Below are positions 17,179 through 26,423 of a DNA stretch of 64,000 bases, one piece after another. Source of the DNA: Hyphomicrobiales bacterium (GTDB taxonomy: Bacteria > Pseudomonadota > Alphaproteobacteria > Rhizobiales > Rhizobiaceae); assembly GCA_900472175.1 (NCBI GenBank), contig UCHD01000019.1:62001-126000 (forward strand). The letters run 5' to 3'. Each line of letters starts with the position of its first letter. The first letter of the stretch is position 1. The notes beneath the pieces are model-generated. The model ran no database searches, was not told the DNA's origin, and worked only from the letters and a program-made list of their open reading frames with translations. The position numbers and the translations under genes were made by a program.

Positions 17179-17571
17179 TCAAAGGGCAAAGGCCGAAAGG
17201 GTGAGAGCGACAGCGAGGACAACCATCGCGAGGATGCAGGCGGAGTTGCCGATGATCCGCAGCGGATGGGCCGGTGCATTGGCGCGCAGTCCGAACGGGT
17301 GCAAGACCCGTCCGGCCACCGTCAGTGCGCCTGCCGCATGCAGCCAGAGCGGTCCTGCGCCCTGTCCCTCGGCCAGCACCATCAGGATCAGGATCATCGG
17401 CACCCATTCGACGAAATTGCCGTGCCGGCGGATACGTTCATGCAGATCGACATTGCCGGCGTCGCCGATGGACAGGCTAAGCGCCGAGCGGGTTTTGCTG
17501 ACATTGATCCATAGGAGCAGGAAAATGACGGTCAGAGCGACCGCGTAAAGCGAGGTAATCGGAAAATTCAT
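17179..17571 (-). CDS. MAPEG-family membrane protein
   Basis: A 130-residue inner-membrane protein with about four hydrophobic helices. The stretch ERIRRHGNFVEWVPM matches the MAPEG family (glutathione transferase-like membrane proteins related to microsomal GST). An open frame continues far upstream to 18135 but overlaps the isochorismatase gene, so the ATG at 17571 is preferred. The gene sits 37 bases past the DGPF gene's start and may be transcribed separately. Substrate unknown. Confidence 0.82.
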   Translation of the reverse strand: MNFPITSLYAVALTVIFLLLWINVSKTRSALSLSIGDAGNVDLHERIRRHGNFVEWVPMILILMVLAEGQGAGPLWLHAAGALTVAGRVLHPFGLRANAPAHPLRIIGNSACILAMVVLAVALTLSAFAL

Positions 17572-17695
17572 TGCTGTTACTCTTTGTGTTTCTGTCTCTA
17601 CACCCCAAGAACGCTGCTCGTTTTGGGATTTCGACATGGCGTGAAAATTATTTCGTATTTTTTTGATGCCGCCGCTGGGACTGCGAGACCGGATG

Positions 17696-18277
17696 CTATT
17701 TTTCCGTGGGTTTGGAAAAATGGATATCCGCAACCGACGCTGCGATGGTGATCTCGTCACCGAGCGACCATTCCGCCGCCCGCGCCGCCATGCTGGCTGG
17801 AACCATTGGCGATCCGCCGGGACCAGGAGGTACGTCATAGGTCGCGTGGGCGTCATGCGGCAGGATGACGTGATAGCCGCGCTGCATGGCTGTCCGGGCA
17901 GTCGCTGCCACGCACATTTCGGACAGTACACCGCAGAGGGCAACAGTTTGCACGGCGGATGCCGCGAGCAAGCCGTGCAAGGGCGTACCGTCGAAACCGT
18001 CATCTGTGGTTTTCCGCACGACGTTCTCATTAGTGAGCGGAGGAAAGTGAAGCGCCCAACCGGGACGGTGCGGCTCATCGACCGTTCCGGGTTCTCCGTC
18101 GTTTTGCAGGAAAATAACCGGAACCTTTGCCGCACGTGCTGCGGTAATCAGAAACTTGATTGCCGCCAGCAAACTGGTGTGGTCCGGGACAGCCTCGATC
18201 CCGCTGACGAAAGCCACCTGCAGATCGACAACGATCAAGGCATCTGCTGTCGCCTCAACGCTTTCTGATCGCTTCAT
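17696..18277 (-). CDS. Isochorismatase-family cysteine hydrolase
   Basis: A 193-residue hydrolase. The family catalytic triad is visible: Asp18 (VVDLQ), Lys89 (VVRKTTDDGF) and Cys122 (CGVLSEMCV). A cis-peptide-type segment GVLSEMC precedes the cysteine. Such enzymes hydrolyse isochorismate, nicotinamide, ureido- or carbamoyl-compounds; this one cannot be narrowed. A TTG codon precedes the ATG at 18277; I chose the ATG. Neighbours give no strong pathway clue. Confidence 0.85.
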   Translation of the reverse strand: MKRSESVEATADALIVVDLQVAFVSGIEAVPDHTSLLAAIKFLITAARAAKVPVIFLQNDGEPGTVDEPHRPGWALHFPPLTNENVVRKTTDDGFDGTPLHGLLAASAVQTVALCGVLSEMCVAATARTAMQRGYHVILPHDAHATYDVPPGPGGSPMVPASMAARAAEWSLGDEITIAASVADIHFSKPTEK

Positions 18278-18334
18278 CAAAACCTACCTCGTTGGTTTTC
18301 GTAACGTCGGAAGAAGTGGGATGCCGTATGGAGG

Positions 18335-18931
18335 TCAAGGCCGTTTCGTCGCCATGACGTGGAGCCATTCGGTCGGCTTGTTGTCATAGCCGCCCCCTGC
18401 TTTGGCTTCGATCGAGACCGATGCCCAGGCAAGCGGCGCGTAGACGTCTCTCAGCCAGCTTTCGGAGGGATAGTTGTAATACCGGTCGAATTCGTCGCGG
18501 CCTTCAGCTTCCCCGGCCTTGAAGCTGGCGTAAAACACCCCGCCGGGTTTCAACGCGGCATGGATGCGGGCGAGGATGTCCGGCAGGCCGGTTCTGGGGA
18601 TGTGGAGAAGGCAGGCATTGGCCCAGACGCCGTCATACATGGCCTGCTCATTCAGATCGCCGAACAGCAATGTGGCGACTGGAATTCCAAGGCGTTTTTC
18701 CGCTTCGCGGGCAATTTCGGGGGTACCATCCGTCGGGTGGACGTTGAAGCCCCGTGCGAGCATGAATTCGCTATCCTGACCACCGCCGCACCCGAGTTCG
18801 AGAATGCTTGCGCCGGGCTGCAACTGCGACAGAAAGTTCGCGATCCGGCTCTCGCTCGGCTCCTGGCCTCTGGATGTGTATTTGGCGGCTTCCATTTCGT
18901 AGAAGCGCAGGGTGCCACGATCGTGAGACAT
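18335..18931 (-). CDS. Class I SAM-dependent methyltransferase
   Basis: A 198-residue cytoplasmic methyltransferase. The SAM-binding motif I is ILELGCGGGQD at about residues 43-53, followed by an acidic second strand end (HPTDGTPEIA) and the LHIPRTGLPDILARIHAALKPGG region typical of class I enzymes. The acceptor is unknown; tellurite-resistance TehB-like and small-molecule methyltransferases share this layout. It is separated from the isochorismatase gene by 57 bases on the same strand. Confidence 0.85.
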   Translation of the reverse strand: MSHDRGTLRFYEMEAAKYTSRGQEPSESRIANFLSQLQPGASILELGCGGGQDSEFMLARGFNVHPTDGTPEIAREAEKRLGIPVATLLFGDLNEQAMYDGVWANACLLHIPRTGLPDILARIHAALKPGGVFYASFKAGEAEGRDEFDRYYNYPSESWLRDVYAPLAWASVSIEAKAGGGYDNKPTEWLHVMATKRP

Positions 18932-19035
18932 CGCTCTTTCAGTATTTCCTCATAAGCTATTGTTTATATTGAGGATACTGAAAGTCATTCGCAATGTCAA
19001 AGCCGGACGTTGAGCCGGTATTTTGGATCCGAATG

Positions 19036-20106
19036 TCAGACCTTCTGTCCGGCCTCGTTGAAGAAATGCAGGTTTTTGACTGGAAGCCTGACATTCACTT
19101 CACCGTGCATGCCCAGGAACCGCCGGTCGAGCGTAAAGGCCTTGAAGGCGACCGGGCCGAGCTTGAGGTGAACGATGATGCCGAAGCCGGTCGGTTCGAC
19201 CAGATCGACGGTGGCCTTCAGGACGTCGGGACCTTCGGCCCCCAGAACCACATGTTCCGGCCGGATGCCGAGCGTGGCGCGGCTGCCGTCGATAAGATTG
19301 GCGGTGCCACTGAGCGGCAACGTGACGCCGCCGGTGAGCGCAAAGCTGGCGCTGTCGCCGGTCACCATGTAGCGGCCTTCGAAGAAGTTCATGCCCGGGG
19401 ACCCGATGAACCCGGCGACGAAGAGGTTGGCCGGATTGTCGTAAAGTTCGAGGGGGCTGCCGACCTGCTGGATGACGCCGCCGTGCATGGCGACGATCCG
19501 GTCGGCCAGTGTCATCGCTTCGATCTGGTCGTGCGTGACATAGATCGAGGTGGCGCCAAGATCCTGATGCATCTTCTTGATTTCGGCGCGCATCTGTTCG
19601 CGCAGACGGGCGTCGAGGTTGGACAGCGGTTCGTCGAACAGAAAGGCTTTCGGTTCGCGCACGATGGCGCGGCCCATCGCGACGCGCTGGCGCTGGCCGC
19701 CGGACAGCGCCTTCGGGCGGCGTTCCATCAACGGATCGAGGCCGAGCTTGCTTGCCGCGCCGGCAACCACCGAGGCGATCTTTTCCTTCGGCGTTTTTCT
19801 CAAGCGAAGACTGTAGCTCATGTTCTTCGCCACGCTCATATGCGGATAGAGCGCGTAGGACTGGAACACCATGGCGATGTCGCGATCCTTCGGGGCAAGG
19901 TCGTTGACGCGCTTGCCGTCGATGCGGATTTCGCCCGATGTGACGGCCTCCAGGCCGGCAATCATCCGCAGCAATGTGGACTTGCCGCAGCCGGACGGGC
20001 CGACCAGGACGACGAATTCACCATCCTTGATCTCAAGGTCGACACCGTGAAGCACCGGATGGATGCCGTAGGATTTGCGGATAGCGGCGATATCGATGGA
20101 TGCCAT
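19036..20106 (-). CDS. ABC sugar transporter ATP-binding protein (UgpC/MalK-like, CUT1)
   Basis: A 356-residue ATPase. Walker A GPSGCGKST is at residues 36-44, followed by LSGGQRQRVAMGRAI, Walker B FLFDEPLSNLD and YVTHDQIEAMTLADRI; the C-terminal third is the TOBE/regulatory domain of MalK/UgpC proteins. It is the last gene of a six-gene operon, four bases after a permease. Energises import of a sugar or glycerol-phosphate-like substrate by family; the exact substrate is unknown. Confidence 0.92.
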   Translation of the reverse strand: MASIDIAAIRKSYGIHPVLHGVDLEIKDGEFVVLVGPSGCGKSTLLRMIAGLEAVTSGEIRIDGKRVNDLAPKDRDIAMVFQSYALYPHMSVAKNMSYSLRLRKTPKEKIASVVAGAASKLGLDPLMERRPKALSGGQRQRVAMGRAIVREPKAFLFDEPLSNLDARLREQMRAEIKKMHQDLGATSIYVTHDQIEAMTLADRIVAMHGGVIQQVGSPLELYDNPANLFVAGFIGSPGMNFFEGRYMVTGDSASFALTGGVTLPLSGTANLIDGSRATLGIRPEHVVLGAEGPDVLKATVDLVEPTGFGIIVHLKLGPVAFKAFTLDRRFLGMHGEVNVRLPVKNLHFFNEAGQKV

Positions 20107-20110
20107 GGGA

Positions 20111-20944
20111 TCAGCCTTTCACGGCACCGGCCGTCAGGCCCTGCACGAGGTAACGTTGGATCAACAGGAAGAACAGGCAGGCGGGGATAAGCGCCATAAC
20201 GCCCGCCGCCATCATCTGTCCGAAATCGACCGAGAATTTCGAGACAAAGGACAAGAGACCGACGGGGAAAGTCGCTGAATCATTGCCGGAGATGAGCATC
20301 AGCGAGAACAGAAGTTCGCTCCAGGCGGCCGTAAAGACGAAACCGAGGGTGGCGGCAATGCCGGGTAGCGTCAGTGGCAGGATGATCTGGCGGAAGGCGA
20401 CGAACTGGGTGGCGCCGTCGATCATCGCGGCTTCTTCAAGGTCCTTGGGAATGCCGTCGAAGAAAGACTGCATCAGGAAAGTGGCGAACGGCACGTTGAA
20501 GGCGGTGTAGACGATGACGAGGCCGGTGAGGCTGTTGGTCAGCCCGAGTGGCGACAGCATCTTGAAGATCGGCGCCACCAGCATGACCAGCGGAAACATC
20601 TGGGTGAGCAGCATCAGCGTCACGATCCAGTATTTACCACGGAAGGTGAAGCGCGACATTGCGTAGCCCGCCAAGGAAGCGAGCACGGTCACGATGATCG
20701 CCGTCGAGCCGGAAACGATCAGGCTGTTCTTGAAGAAGGTCGGGAATTCGCTGTGTTTCAAGACGAAGTCGAAATGCTCGAAACTGGTCTGCGACGGCCA
20801 CATCCTGATGCCCTCGGAATAGAGCAGCTTGTTGGGAGTGACCGAGACTTTCAACAACCAGTAGAGCGGGAACAGCGCGAAGACGACATAGGCGAGAATG
20901 GCCAGACGGTGCGCGAGAACGGAGGCGATGCGTTTGCCGGTCAT
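20111..20944 (-). CDS. ABC sugar transporter permease (MalG/UgpE-like)
   Basis: A 277-residue inner-membrane permease with about six helices. The coupling loop EEAAMIDGATQFVAFRQIILPLTLPG is the classic MalG-type EAA motif. It begins four bases after its partner permease ends. The C-terminus YLVQGLTAGAVKG is typical of CUT1 permeases. Confidence 0.92.
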   Translation of the reverse strand: MTGKRIASVLAHRLAILAYVVFALFPLYWLLKVSVTPNKLLYSEGIRMWPSQTSFEHFDFVLKHSEFPTFFKNSLIVSGSTAIIVTVLASLAGYAMSRFTFRGKYWIVTLMLLTQMFPLVMLVAPIFKMLSPLGLTNSLTGLVIVYTAFNVPFATFLMQSFFDGIPKDLEEAAMIDGATQFVAFRQIILPLTLPGIAATLGFVFTAAWSELLFSLMLISGNDSATFPVGLLSFVSKFSVDFGQMMAAGVMALIPACLFFLLIQRYLVQGLTAGAVKG

Positions 20945-20948
20945 GATC

Positions 20949-21896
20949 TCAATCCTTGCTCAACAGCCACTGACGCAGGATCACGATCAGCATCGAATAG
21001 GTGATCAAAAGCGCAAGCAGGACGAGCGCGATGGCCGAGGCATAGCCGAAATCGAGCCGCTTGAAGGCCTGGGTGAAGATGTAGCTGGCGACGATCTGGC
21101 TGCGGTCGGCCGGTCCGCCATTGGTCATGACGATGATCAGGTCGGCGAAGTTTGAAATCCACACTGTCCGCAGCAGCACGGTGATGGCGATGGTTGGAGC
21201 GAGGAAGGGCAGGGTGATCGAGATGAACCGCTGCACGGGCCCGGCGCCGTCGATGCTGGCTGCTTCATAAAGGTCTCGCGGGATCGCCTGAAGGGCCGCC
21301 AGGAGCGTGATGGCGAAGAACGGAATACCCCACCAGACATTGGCGATGATCGGCCCCCACATGGAAAGCTGCGGATCGGACAGGATATTGTAAGGCTCGC
21401 TCATCAAACCGAGCGAAAACAGCCAATGGGGGATGGGGCCGACGACGGGGTTGAACAGCCAGGCCCAGTTGAGGCCTGCGAGGAAGCTTGGAACTGCCCA
21501 TGGCAGGAACACGAGTGCCTGCACGATGGCGCGTCCGGCAAACGGCTTGTCGAGCAACAGCGCAAGGATCAGGCCGAGAACGAACTGCAGCAGGACGGAC
21601 CAGCCGGTCCACCACAGCGTGTTCTTCAAGGCCCGATAGAAATTCTGGTCCTGCGATAGGGTTTTGAAATGATCGAGACCGATGAAGCCACCGGAAAAGG
21701 GATTGAGCAGCTGGATATCGCGGAAAGCGTAGGAAATACCGAGCACCAGCGGCACCAGCATGACGGTGACGATCAGGATCAGCGCGGGCGCGCTATAGAG
21801 ATAGGGGGCGGAGGCATCGGCAAGGCGCTTCTTCAGCGGCCGCTGGTCCCTGCGCGCGCCGCCATTGCGGGCTGCTGCATGTGAAGCCATCGTCAA
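20949..21896 (-). CDS. ABC sugar transporter permease (MalF/UgpA-like)
   Basis: A 315-residue inner-membrane permease with a charged cytoplasmic N-terminus and about six helices. The coupling loop appears as YEAASIDGAGPVQRFISITLP. It follows the binding-protein gene after a 104-base gap that holds a strong hairpin (21952-21985), which would lower permease expression relative to the binding protein. Confidence 0.92.
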   Translation of the reverse strand: MTMASHAAARNGGARRDQRPLKKRLADASAPYLYSAPALILIVTVMLVPLVLGISYAFRDIQLLNPFSGGFIGLDHFKTLSQDQNFYRALKNTLWWTGWSVLLQFVLGLILALLLDKPFAGRAIVQALVFLPWAVPSFLAGLNWAWLFNPVVGPIPHWLFSLGLMSEPYNILSDPQLSMWGPIIANVWWGIPFFAITLLAALQAIPRDLYEAASIDGAGPVQRFISITLPFLAPTIAITVLLRTVWISNFADLIIVMTNGGPADRSQIVASYIFTQAFKRLDFGYASAIALVLLALLITYSMLIVILRQWLLSKD

Positions 21897-21951
21897 ATAT
21901 TTCCAGTTCGCGGCGCGGGAGGAGTGCCGGCTTTTCCGTCAGGGGAATGGG

Positions 21952-21985
21952 CCGCAGGCAGCCGGCATCATGCTGCTGCCTGCGG
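21952..21985 (-). terminator. Intercistronic hairpin after the sugar-binding protein gene
   Basis: Perfect 11-base arms CCGCAGGCAGC and GCTGCCTGCGG with a 12-base loop, 15 bases past the binding-protein stop and before the permease gene. No T tract follows on the minus strand. It more likely stabilises the upstream mRNA or causes partial attenuation than ends the transcript. Confidence 0.6.
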
Positions 21986-22000
21986 TTAAAGGCTGATGAC

Positions 22001-23260
22001 TTATTTGCTCGAAAGGAACTTCTGTTGAGCCTTGGTCATGTAGTCAGCCCATTGCTTGGCCATTTCTTCCGGCGTGATATCGCCGAGCATGGCTTCCTGG
22101 CTGGTCTTGATCGCCATCGAATCCTTGAAGAAGGCGAACTCTTCCAGATAGGTCGGCATGACGGTCGGGATGGCGTCCTTGTCGGCCAGCTCCTCGAACC
22201 AGCCCTTGAACTGGTCCGTGGCAAAGAAGGGGTCCTTCTCGGCGGATTTGAGGGCCGGCAGGGCGCCAATCTTCTTGTTCCACTCGATATTGCCTTCCGG
22301 GCCTTCCAGCGTGGCGATCAGCTTCCACGACAGGTCCTTGTTGGCGCTTGCCGACATCATCGACCAGCCGGCAAAGCCGATGGTCGGGAAGGTCTTGCCA
22401 GACGGCCCCTTCGGCATGGTGGTGACACCGTAATCGGCGGCGTCCATGCGCTCTGCGATGGCGATCAGCGCATCCGGATCCTGGTCGAGCATCGCGCAGG
22501 TGCCGGTGTAGAAGCCGGCGACGATCTCGTTGAAGCCCCAGTTGACGCTGTCCTTCGGCGCATAGCCGTTCTTGTAGAGGTCGATCAGCCAGGTGAAGCC
22601 CTTCACCCAGCCTTCTTCCGAGAATTTCGATGTGCCGTCGGCGTTGAAGTAGGTGTTGTCGCCCGCCATCGTGGCGCCCATCATCATCCAGCCGTTCAGG
22701 CCGCCCGGACCGCCGCGCATGCAATAGGCATATTTGCCCGGCAGTTTCTTGATCTTCTCGGCGGCGGCGACAAAGTCGTCCATCGTCTTCGGCGGGCCAT
22801 CGACGCCAGCTTCGGCGAAGATTTTCTTGTTGTAGAACATGGCGCGCAGATAGAAGCCGTAGGGCAGCATATACGCCGTGTCCTTGACGTCGCGGCCAAG
22901 TTCGAGCGCGCGATCGGTCAGTTCCGGCGTCTGGTCCCAGGTCTTCAGGTAAGGCTCGAGGCTTTCAAGCATGCCATTGTTGGCATAGAGCGACAGCCAG
23001 GTATCGGGCATTTCCATCACGTCCGGAATTTCGCCGGCAGACACCATCGTAGCGAACTTCTGGAAGGCTTCGCCCCAGGGCAGCGAGATGATCTCGACCG
23101 TCGTGCCGGGGTTGGCGGCTTCGAATTTTGCGACGATCGATTTCAGCGTTTCGGTGCGTTCCGGGCTGGTGATGACTTCCACCAGCTTCAGCTTGGTGTC
23201 GGCAAGAGCCGTGCCTGCCATCAGCGTGGCGACCATGGTCGCGGCAATCAGTTTCCTCAT
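22001..23260 (-). CDS. ABC transporter extracellular sugar-binding protein
   Basis: A 419-residue periplasmic protein. The Sec signal MRKLIAATMVATLMAGTALA ends at an ALA site around residue 20. The mature part is a family 1 solute-binding protein, as in UgpB/MalE-like systems, with the usual long alpha/beta lobes. AAGGGAAA before the ATG at 23260 decides the start over the open frame to 23377. It lies between the PLP enzyme gene and the permeases. Confidence 0.92.
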   Translation of the reverse strand: MRKLIAATMVATLMAGTALADTKLKLVEVITSPERTETLKSIVAKFEAANPGTTVEIISLPWGEAFQKFATMVSAGEIPDVMEMPDTWLSLYANNGMLESLEPYLKTWDQTPELTDRALELGRDVKDTAYMLPYGFYLRAMFYNKKIFAEAGVDGPPKTMDDFVAAAEKIKKLPGKYAYCMRGGPGGLNGWMMMGATMAGDNTYFNADGTSKFSEEGWVKGFTWLIDLYKNGYAPKDSVNWGFNEIVAGFYTGTCAMLDQDPDALIAIAERMDAADYGVTTMPKGPSGKTFPTIGFAGWSMMSASANKDLSWKLIATLEGPEGNIEWNKKIGALPALKSAEKDPFFATDQFKGWFEELADKDAIPTVMPTYLEEFAFFKDSMAIKTSQEAMLGDITPEEMAKQWADYMTKAQQKFLSSK

Positions 23261-23303
23261 TTTCGTTTCCCTTTTATTGTTGGTTGGGTTGTTTGCTGTC
23301 GTG

Positions 23304-24476
23304 TCAGCCTGTCGATGCGGCAGCGATTGCCGCTTCGATATCGCTCCAGAGGGCCTCCGTTCCCTCCAGGCCGACATGGAGCCGTACCGACCGCGGACTG
23401 ATGCCGAAGGCGACCGCGGAATTGGGTTGTGCTTTTTGTGAAAGGACGACTTCGCCCGGCACGATCAGGCTTTCGTGCCCGCCCCAGCTGACGCCGAGCT
23501 TGAACAGCTCGAGGTGGTCCGAGAAGGTACGGACATTGATGCCTTCCTTGAAGATGAAGGAGAACAGGCCGGACGTACCTTTCAGGCCCGGCGGCAGATG
23601 ATTGGCAAGGCCGGGATAGTTCACAGACTCGACCGCATCATGCGCCTGTAGACGCTTGGTGATCTCGACTGTGGATTGCTCATGTGCCTTCATGCGGATC
23701 GGCAGAGTGCGCATGCCGCGGATCAACAGCCAGGCATCAAACGGCGACAGCTTGCCGCCGAGATAGGGATAGGCTTCCGCGCGGATGCGGCCGATCAGAT
23801 CTTTGGAACCGGCGACCACGCCTGCGACGACGTCGCTATGGCCGCCGAGATATTTCGAAGCTGAATGAATGACCAGATCGACGCCGAGCGAGATCGGCTG
23901 CTGGAACACCGGGCTTGCCCAGCTGTTGTCGATTGCAGAGATGATGCCGTGGGCCTTGGCCAGCGCTGCGAGTGCTGCAACATCATGGGTCTGCATCACC
24001 CAGCTCGTCGGGCTTTCAAGATAAAGAAACTTCGCGCCGGGCAGGGCCTTGGCGACCTCTTCTTCGTCGCGGCCGTCGACATAGGTAACCTCGATGCCCA
24101 TGCGCTTGAAGAACGTGCCGAACAGGCGGTAGGCATCGGGATAGAGATGCTTGACCGCAACGATGCGGTCGCCCGGTTGGACGAAAGACAGAACCGTCGA
24201 GGAAATCGCCGACATGCCGCTGGCAAAGCCCATGGCGTCTTCCGCACCTTCAAGTTTCGCCAGCATCTCCTCGAAGATCCGCACGGTCGGGTTCAGACCG
24301 CGCGTATAGATCGGCCGGACCTTTTCGCCGCGATAGGAGGCGACCATGTCGTCATAATCGGTGAAGGTGAACAGCGACGTCTGCACGATTGGCGGCACGA
24401 CGGCGTCATAGGCATTGCTCACGTCATGGGTGACGATGAGGGAGGCGTCTTCGAACGGATCAAACCCGTTGCTCAT
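23304..24476 (-). CDS. Cys/Met-metabolism PLP-dependent enzyme (cystathionine gamma-synthase/beta-lyase-like)
   Basis: A 390-residue fold-type I PLP enzyme acting on sulfur amino acids or related compounds. The PLP lysine is Lys208 in HSASKYLGGHSD; Tyr57 in YTRGLNPT and the SGMSAISS segment (about residues 86-93) are the family's phosphate-binding and ring-stacking parts. Length fits MetB/MetC. It starts with ATGA overlapping the regulator's stop and lies directly before a sugar importer, an unusual pairing. The reaction (beta- or gamma-elimination) cannot be fixed from sequence. Confidence 0.88.
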   Translation of the reverse strand: MSNGFDPFEDASLIVTHDVSNAYDAVVPPIVQTSLFTFTDYDDMVASYRGEKVRPIYTRGLNPTVRIFEEMLAKLEGAEDAMGFASGMSAISSTVLSFVQPGDRIVAVKHLYPDAYRLFGTFFKRMGIEVTYVDGRDEEEVAKALPGAKFLYLESPTSWVMQTHDVAALAALAKAHGIISAIDNSWASPVFQQPISLGVDLVIHSASKYLGGHSDVVAGVVAGSKDLIGRIRAEAYPYLGGKLSPFDAWLLIRGMRTLPIRMKAHEQSTVEITKRLQAHDAVESVNYPGLANHLPPGLKGTSGLFSFIFKEGINVRTFSDHLELFKLGVSWGGHESLIVPGEVVLSQKAQPNSAVAFGISPRSVRLHVGLEGTEALWSDIEAAIAAASTG

Positions 24477-25192
24477 TTGGACATTTCCTTGATGTCTTCC
24501 TCGACGATCGCGAGGATTTTCAGTGTCTCGGCACGTGCAGCTTCAGGATCCTGGGCTGCGATCGCATTGAAGAGGGTACGGTGGAACGGAAAGGAGCGGC
24601 GGGCGAAATCCAGCCGGTCGAAAGGCCATTCCCAGAAGCGCTCGAACGCGCCGCGCATCTGTTCGAGCAGCTGCTTGAACAGCGGATTGTGGGTGGCATC
24701 GTAGATGGCGAGGTGGAAGGCCAGATCTTCCGGGCCGGATGTACCCTTGGACAGGTGCACCCGCTCCATCTCATCGAGCTTTTCTTCGATCATCCGCACG
24801 TCTTCCGGCGTCCGGACGCGGGCTGCAACCATGCCGGCTTCCGCCTCGATACCCCGGCGCACTTCCAGCGTCATCAACAGCACATCACGCAGATGCGTCG
24901 TTTCCAAGGATAGCGGCATGTGGATGGTCGAGCCGGAGATCGGCTTCAAAAGGTAGGTTCCGCTGCCCTTGCGGGCCTCGACGACGCCGAGTGCCTGAAA
25001 ATGGCGGATGACCTCTCGGATGGTCGAACGGCCAACAGCCAGCGCTGTCATCAACTCCCGCTCGGCCGGAAGGCGGTCGCCGGGAACGAGGCTGGAGCGT
25101 TGGATGTAATCTGCAAGCGCTGCTGTCACCTGCTGCGCCCGGTCGGCCGGGGGCAGGGGGGCGAGCTCCGCTCTTGCATCCTTGTGCTTCAT
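24473..25192 (-). CDS. GntR-family regulator, FadR subfamily
   Basis: A 239-residue regulator with an N-terminal winged helix (about 20-85, including PAERELMTALAVGRSTIREVI) and a C-terminal all-helical FCD domain (about 100-225), where acidic and histidine residues such as those in LAFHLAIYDATHN may hold a metal. First gene of the operon with the PLP enzyme and sugar importer, so it probably senses their substrate. The ATG at 25192 has a GGAAAGCGGA-type ribosome site; an upstream frame reaches 25246. A FadR-like site lies at 25212-25230. Confidence 0.9.
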   Translation of the reverse strand: MKHKDARAELAPLPPADRAQQVTAALADYIQRSSLVPGDRLPAERELMTALAVGRSTIREVIRHFQALGVVEARKGSGTYLLKPISGSTIHMPLSLETTHLRDVLLMTLEVRRGIEAEAGMVAARVRTPEDVRMIEEKLDEMERVHLSKGTSGPEDLAFHLAIYDATHNPLFKQLLEQMRGAFERFWEWPFDRLDFARRSFPFHRTLFNAIAAQDPEAARAETLKILAIVEEDIKEMSK

Positions 25193-25211
25193 CGTCCGCT
25201 TTCCAGTTGAA

Positions 25212-25230
25212 ACCAGAATTGGTCTGACAT
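25212..25230. promoter_or_regulatory. Candidate GntR/FadR operator
   Basis: ACCA-GAAT-TGGT (25212-25223) overlaps TGGTCTGACAT (25220-25230), which fits the T-GT-N-AC-A style consensus of FadR-subfamily regulators. It lies 20-38 bases before the regulator's own ATG, where binding would repress the operon. Inference from position and consensus. Confidence 0.4.
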
Positions 25231-25415
25231 CTGAGCAATAATGCAAATCACAGCGCTGCCGTCAAGCGCGTTTATTAGTGACCGGATAAATGCGCTTGTG
25301 CGGAAATGGGGACGTAATCGGACAGACGGCTGACCGGGCAGGGCGACAATCAAACCGTGATATTGCGGTGCTCTTGTCGCCCGCGACGCTGATGGGCAAT
25401 CACGTTGCCATTCGT

Positions 25416-26414
25416 TCAGGGAATGCCTTGAGACGCTGGTGCCGAGAAATCGGAAAGGCCTGCCGGGTAAGTCCGGCCACTCAGAGGAACCGCTTCGATT
25501 GCCGCGATCAACCGATCGACCAGCAGATTTTCGGCGCGGCTGCCACGCGCGAACCGCCGGGTGACCAGATAGACGTCTGCCGCAGGCGGGTTGTCATAAG
25601 GCGGCAATTGCCAGAGCCGCCGCGCCTCGATATCGGCAGTGACCACGTGGATCGGCAGCGGGCCGAAGCCAAATCCGACCTTGATCAGCCGCTTGACCTC
25701 TTCAAGATTGGTGAAGAGACCCAGCACCTGGCCGCTGAAGTTCTCGCGCTGCCGCAGCCGCGCGACCGGTGCGAGCGCGCCGCTGAGATGATCGGTCTTG
25801 AACGATACGTAATCCAGTGCCGCAAGATCGGCGGTCTCTGTATCGCGTTTGCCGAACAGCGGATGGCCGGGCGCACAGAAAAAGCCGAAATGTTCGCGAT
25901 AAAGCACCGTATAGTCTAGTTCCGGGTGCTTTTCGTGGGCCAAACAGATGCCAAGGCAGGCCTCTCCGGACAGAACATTGTCGATCACAGTCTGGCTCGC
26001 AGATACCGTGGTCGAAAAACTGACGCGTGGAAAGGTCTTGTGAAAATCGGCTAGAAAGCGATCAAGGAACGGGCATTCGATATGGCTGGCAAAGGCCATT
26101 TCGACATGGCCGGTGACCAGGTCAGGATCATCCTTGACGAGATCGGGCAGGCCGCTGACGATATTGAACATGGTCTGGCATTCGGCATAAAGCCGCGTTC
26201 CGGCCGGTGTGGTGCGAAAATGGTTCGACGAGCGGTCGATCAGGCGGCAGGCCATATGCTCTTCGAGGCGGCGCAGCGCGTTGCTGATGGTGGGCTGCTT
26301 CAAGGACAAGCGGTTGCCCGCTGCCGTCAGGCTCTTTTCCTCGACGATCACCGTGAAGGTGCGCAGCAGGTTCCAGTCGATCTCCCAGACAAAGCGGCGT
26401 CTCGGGCTTGGCAT
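25416..26414 (-). CDS. LysR-family regulator of the DMFase/BKACE operon
   Basis: A 332-residue LysR protein with the helix-turn-helix at about residues 7-66 (WNLLRTFTVIVEEKSLTAAG) and a complete effector-binding domain. The ATG at 26414 has GAGG six bases upstream and is preferred to 26426. It is divergent from the operon beginning at 26522 and the 107-base gap holds two overlapping dyads, so it very probably controls that operon. The C-terminal tail is about 20 residues longer than usual. Effector unknown. Confidence 0.9.
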   Translation of the reverse strand: MPSPRRRFVWEIDWNLLRTFTVIVEEKSLTAAGNRLSLKQPTISNALRRLEEHMACRLIDRSSNHFRTTPAGTRLYAECQTMFNIVSGLPDLVKDDPDLVTGHVEMAFASHIECPFLDRFLADFHKTFPRVSFSTTVSASQTVIDNVLSGEACLGICLAHEKHPELDYTVLYREHFGFFCAPGHPLFGKRDTETADLAALDYVSFKTDHLSGALAPVARLRQRENFSGQVLGLFTNLEEVKRLIKVGFGFGPLPIHVVTADIEARRLWQLPPYDNPPAADVYLVTRRFARGSRAENLLVDRLIAAIEAVPLSGRTYPAGLSDFSAPASQGIP

Positions 26415-26423
26415 GGGTCGCCT

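Noticed and set aside
17572-18135. N-terminal extension of the MAPEG gene
   Set aside because: The frame is open but overlaps most of the isochorismatase gene on the same strand and would place a non-membrane, low-complexity segment before a complete MAPEG protein.
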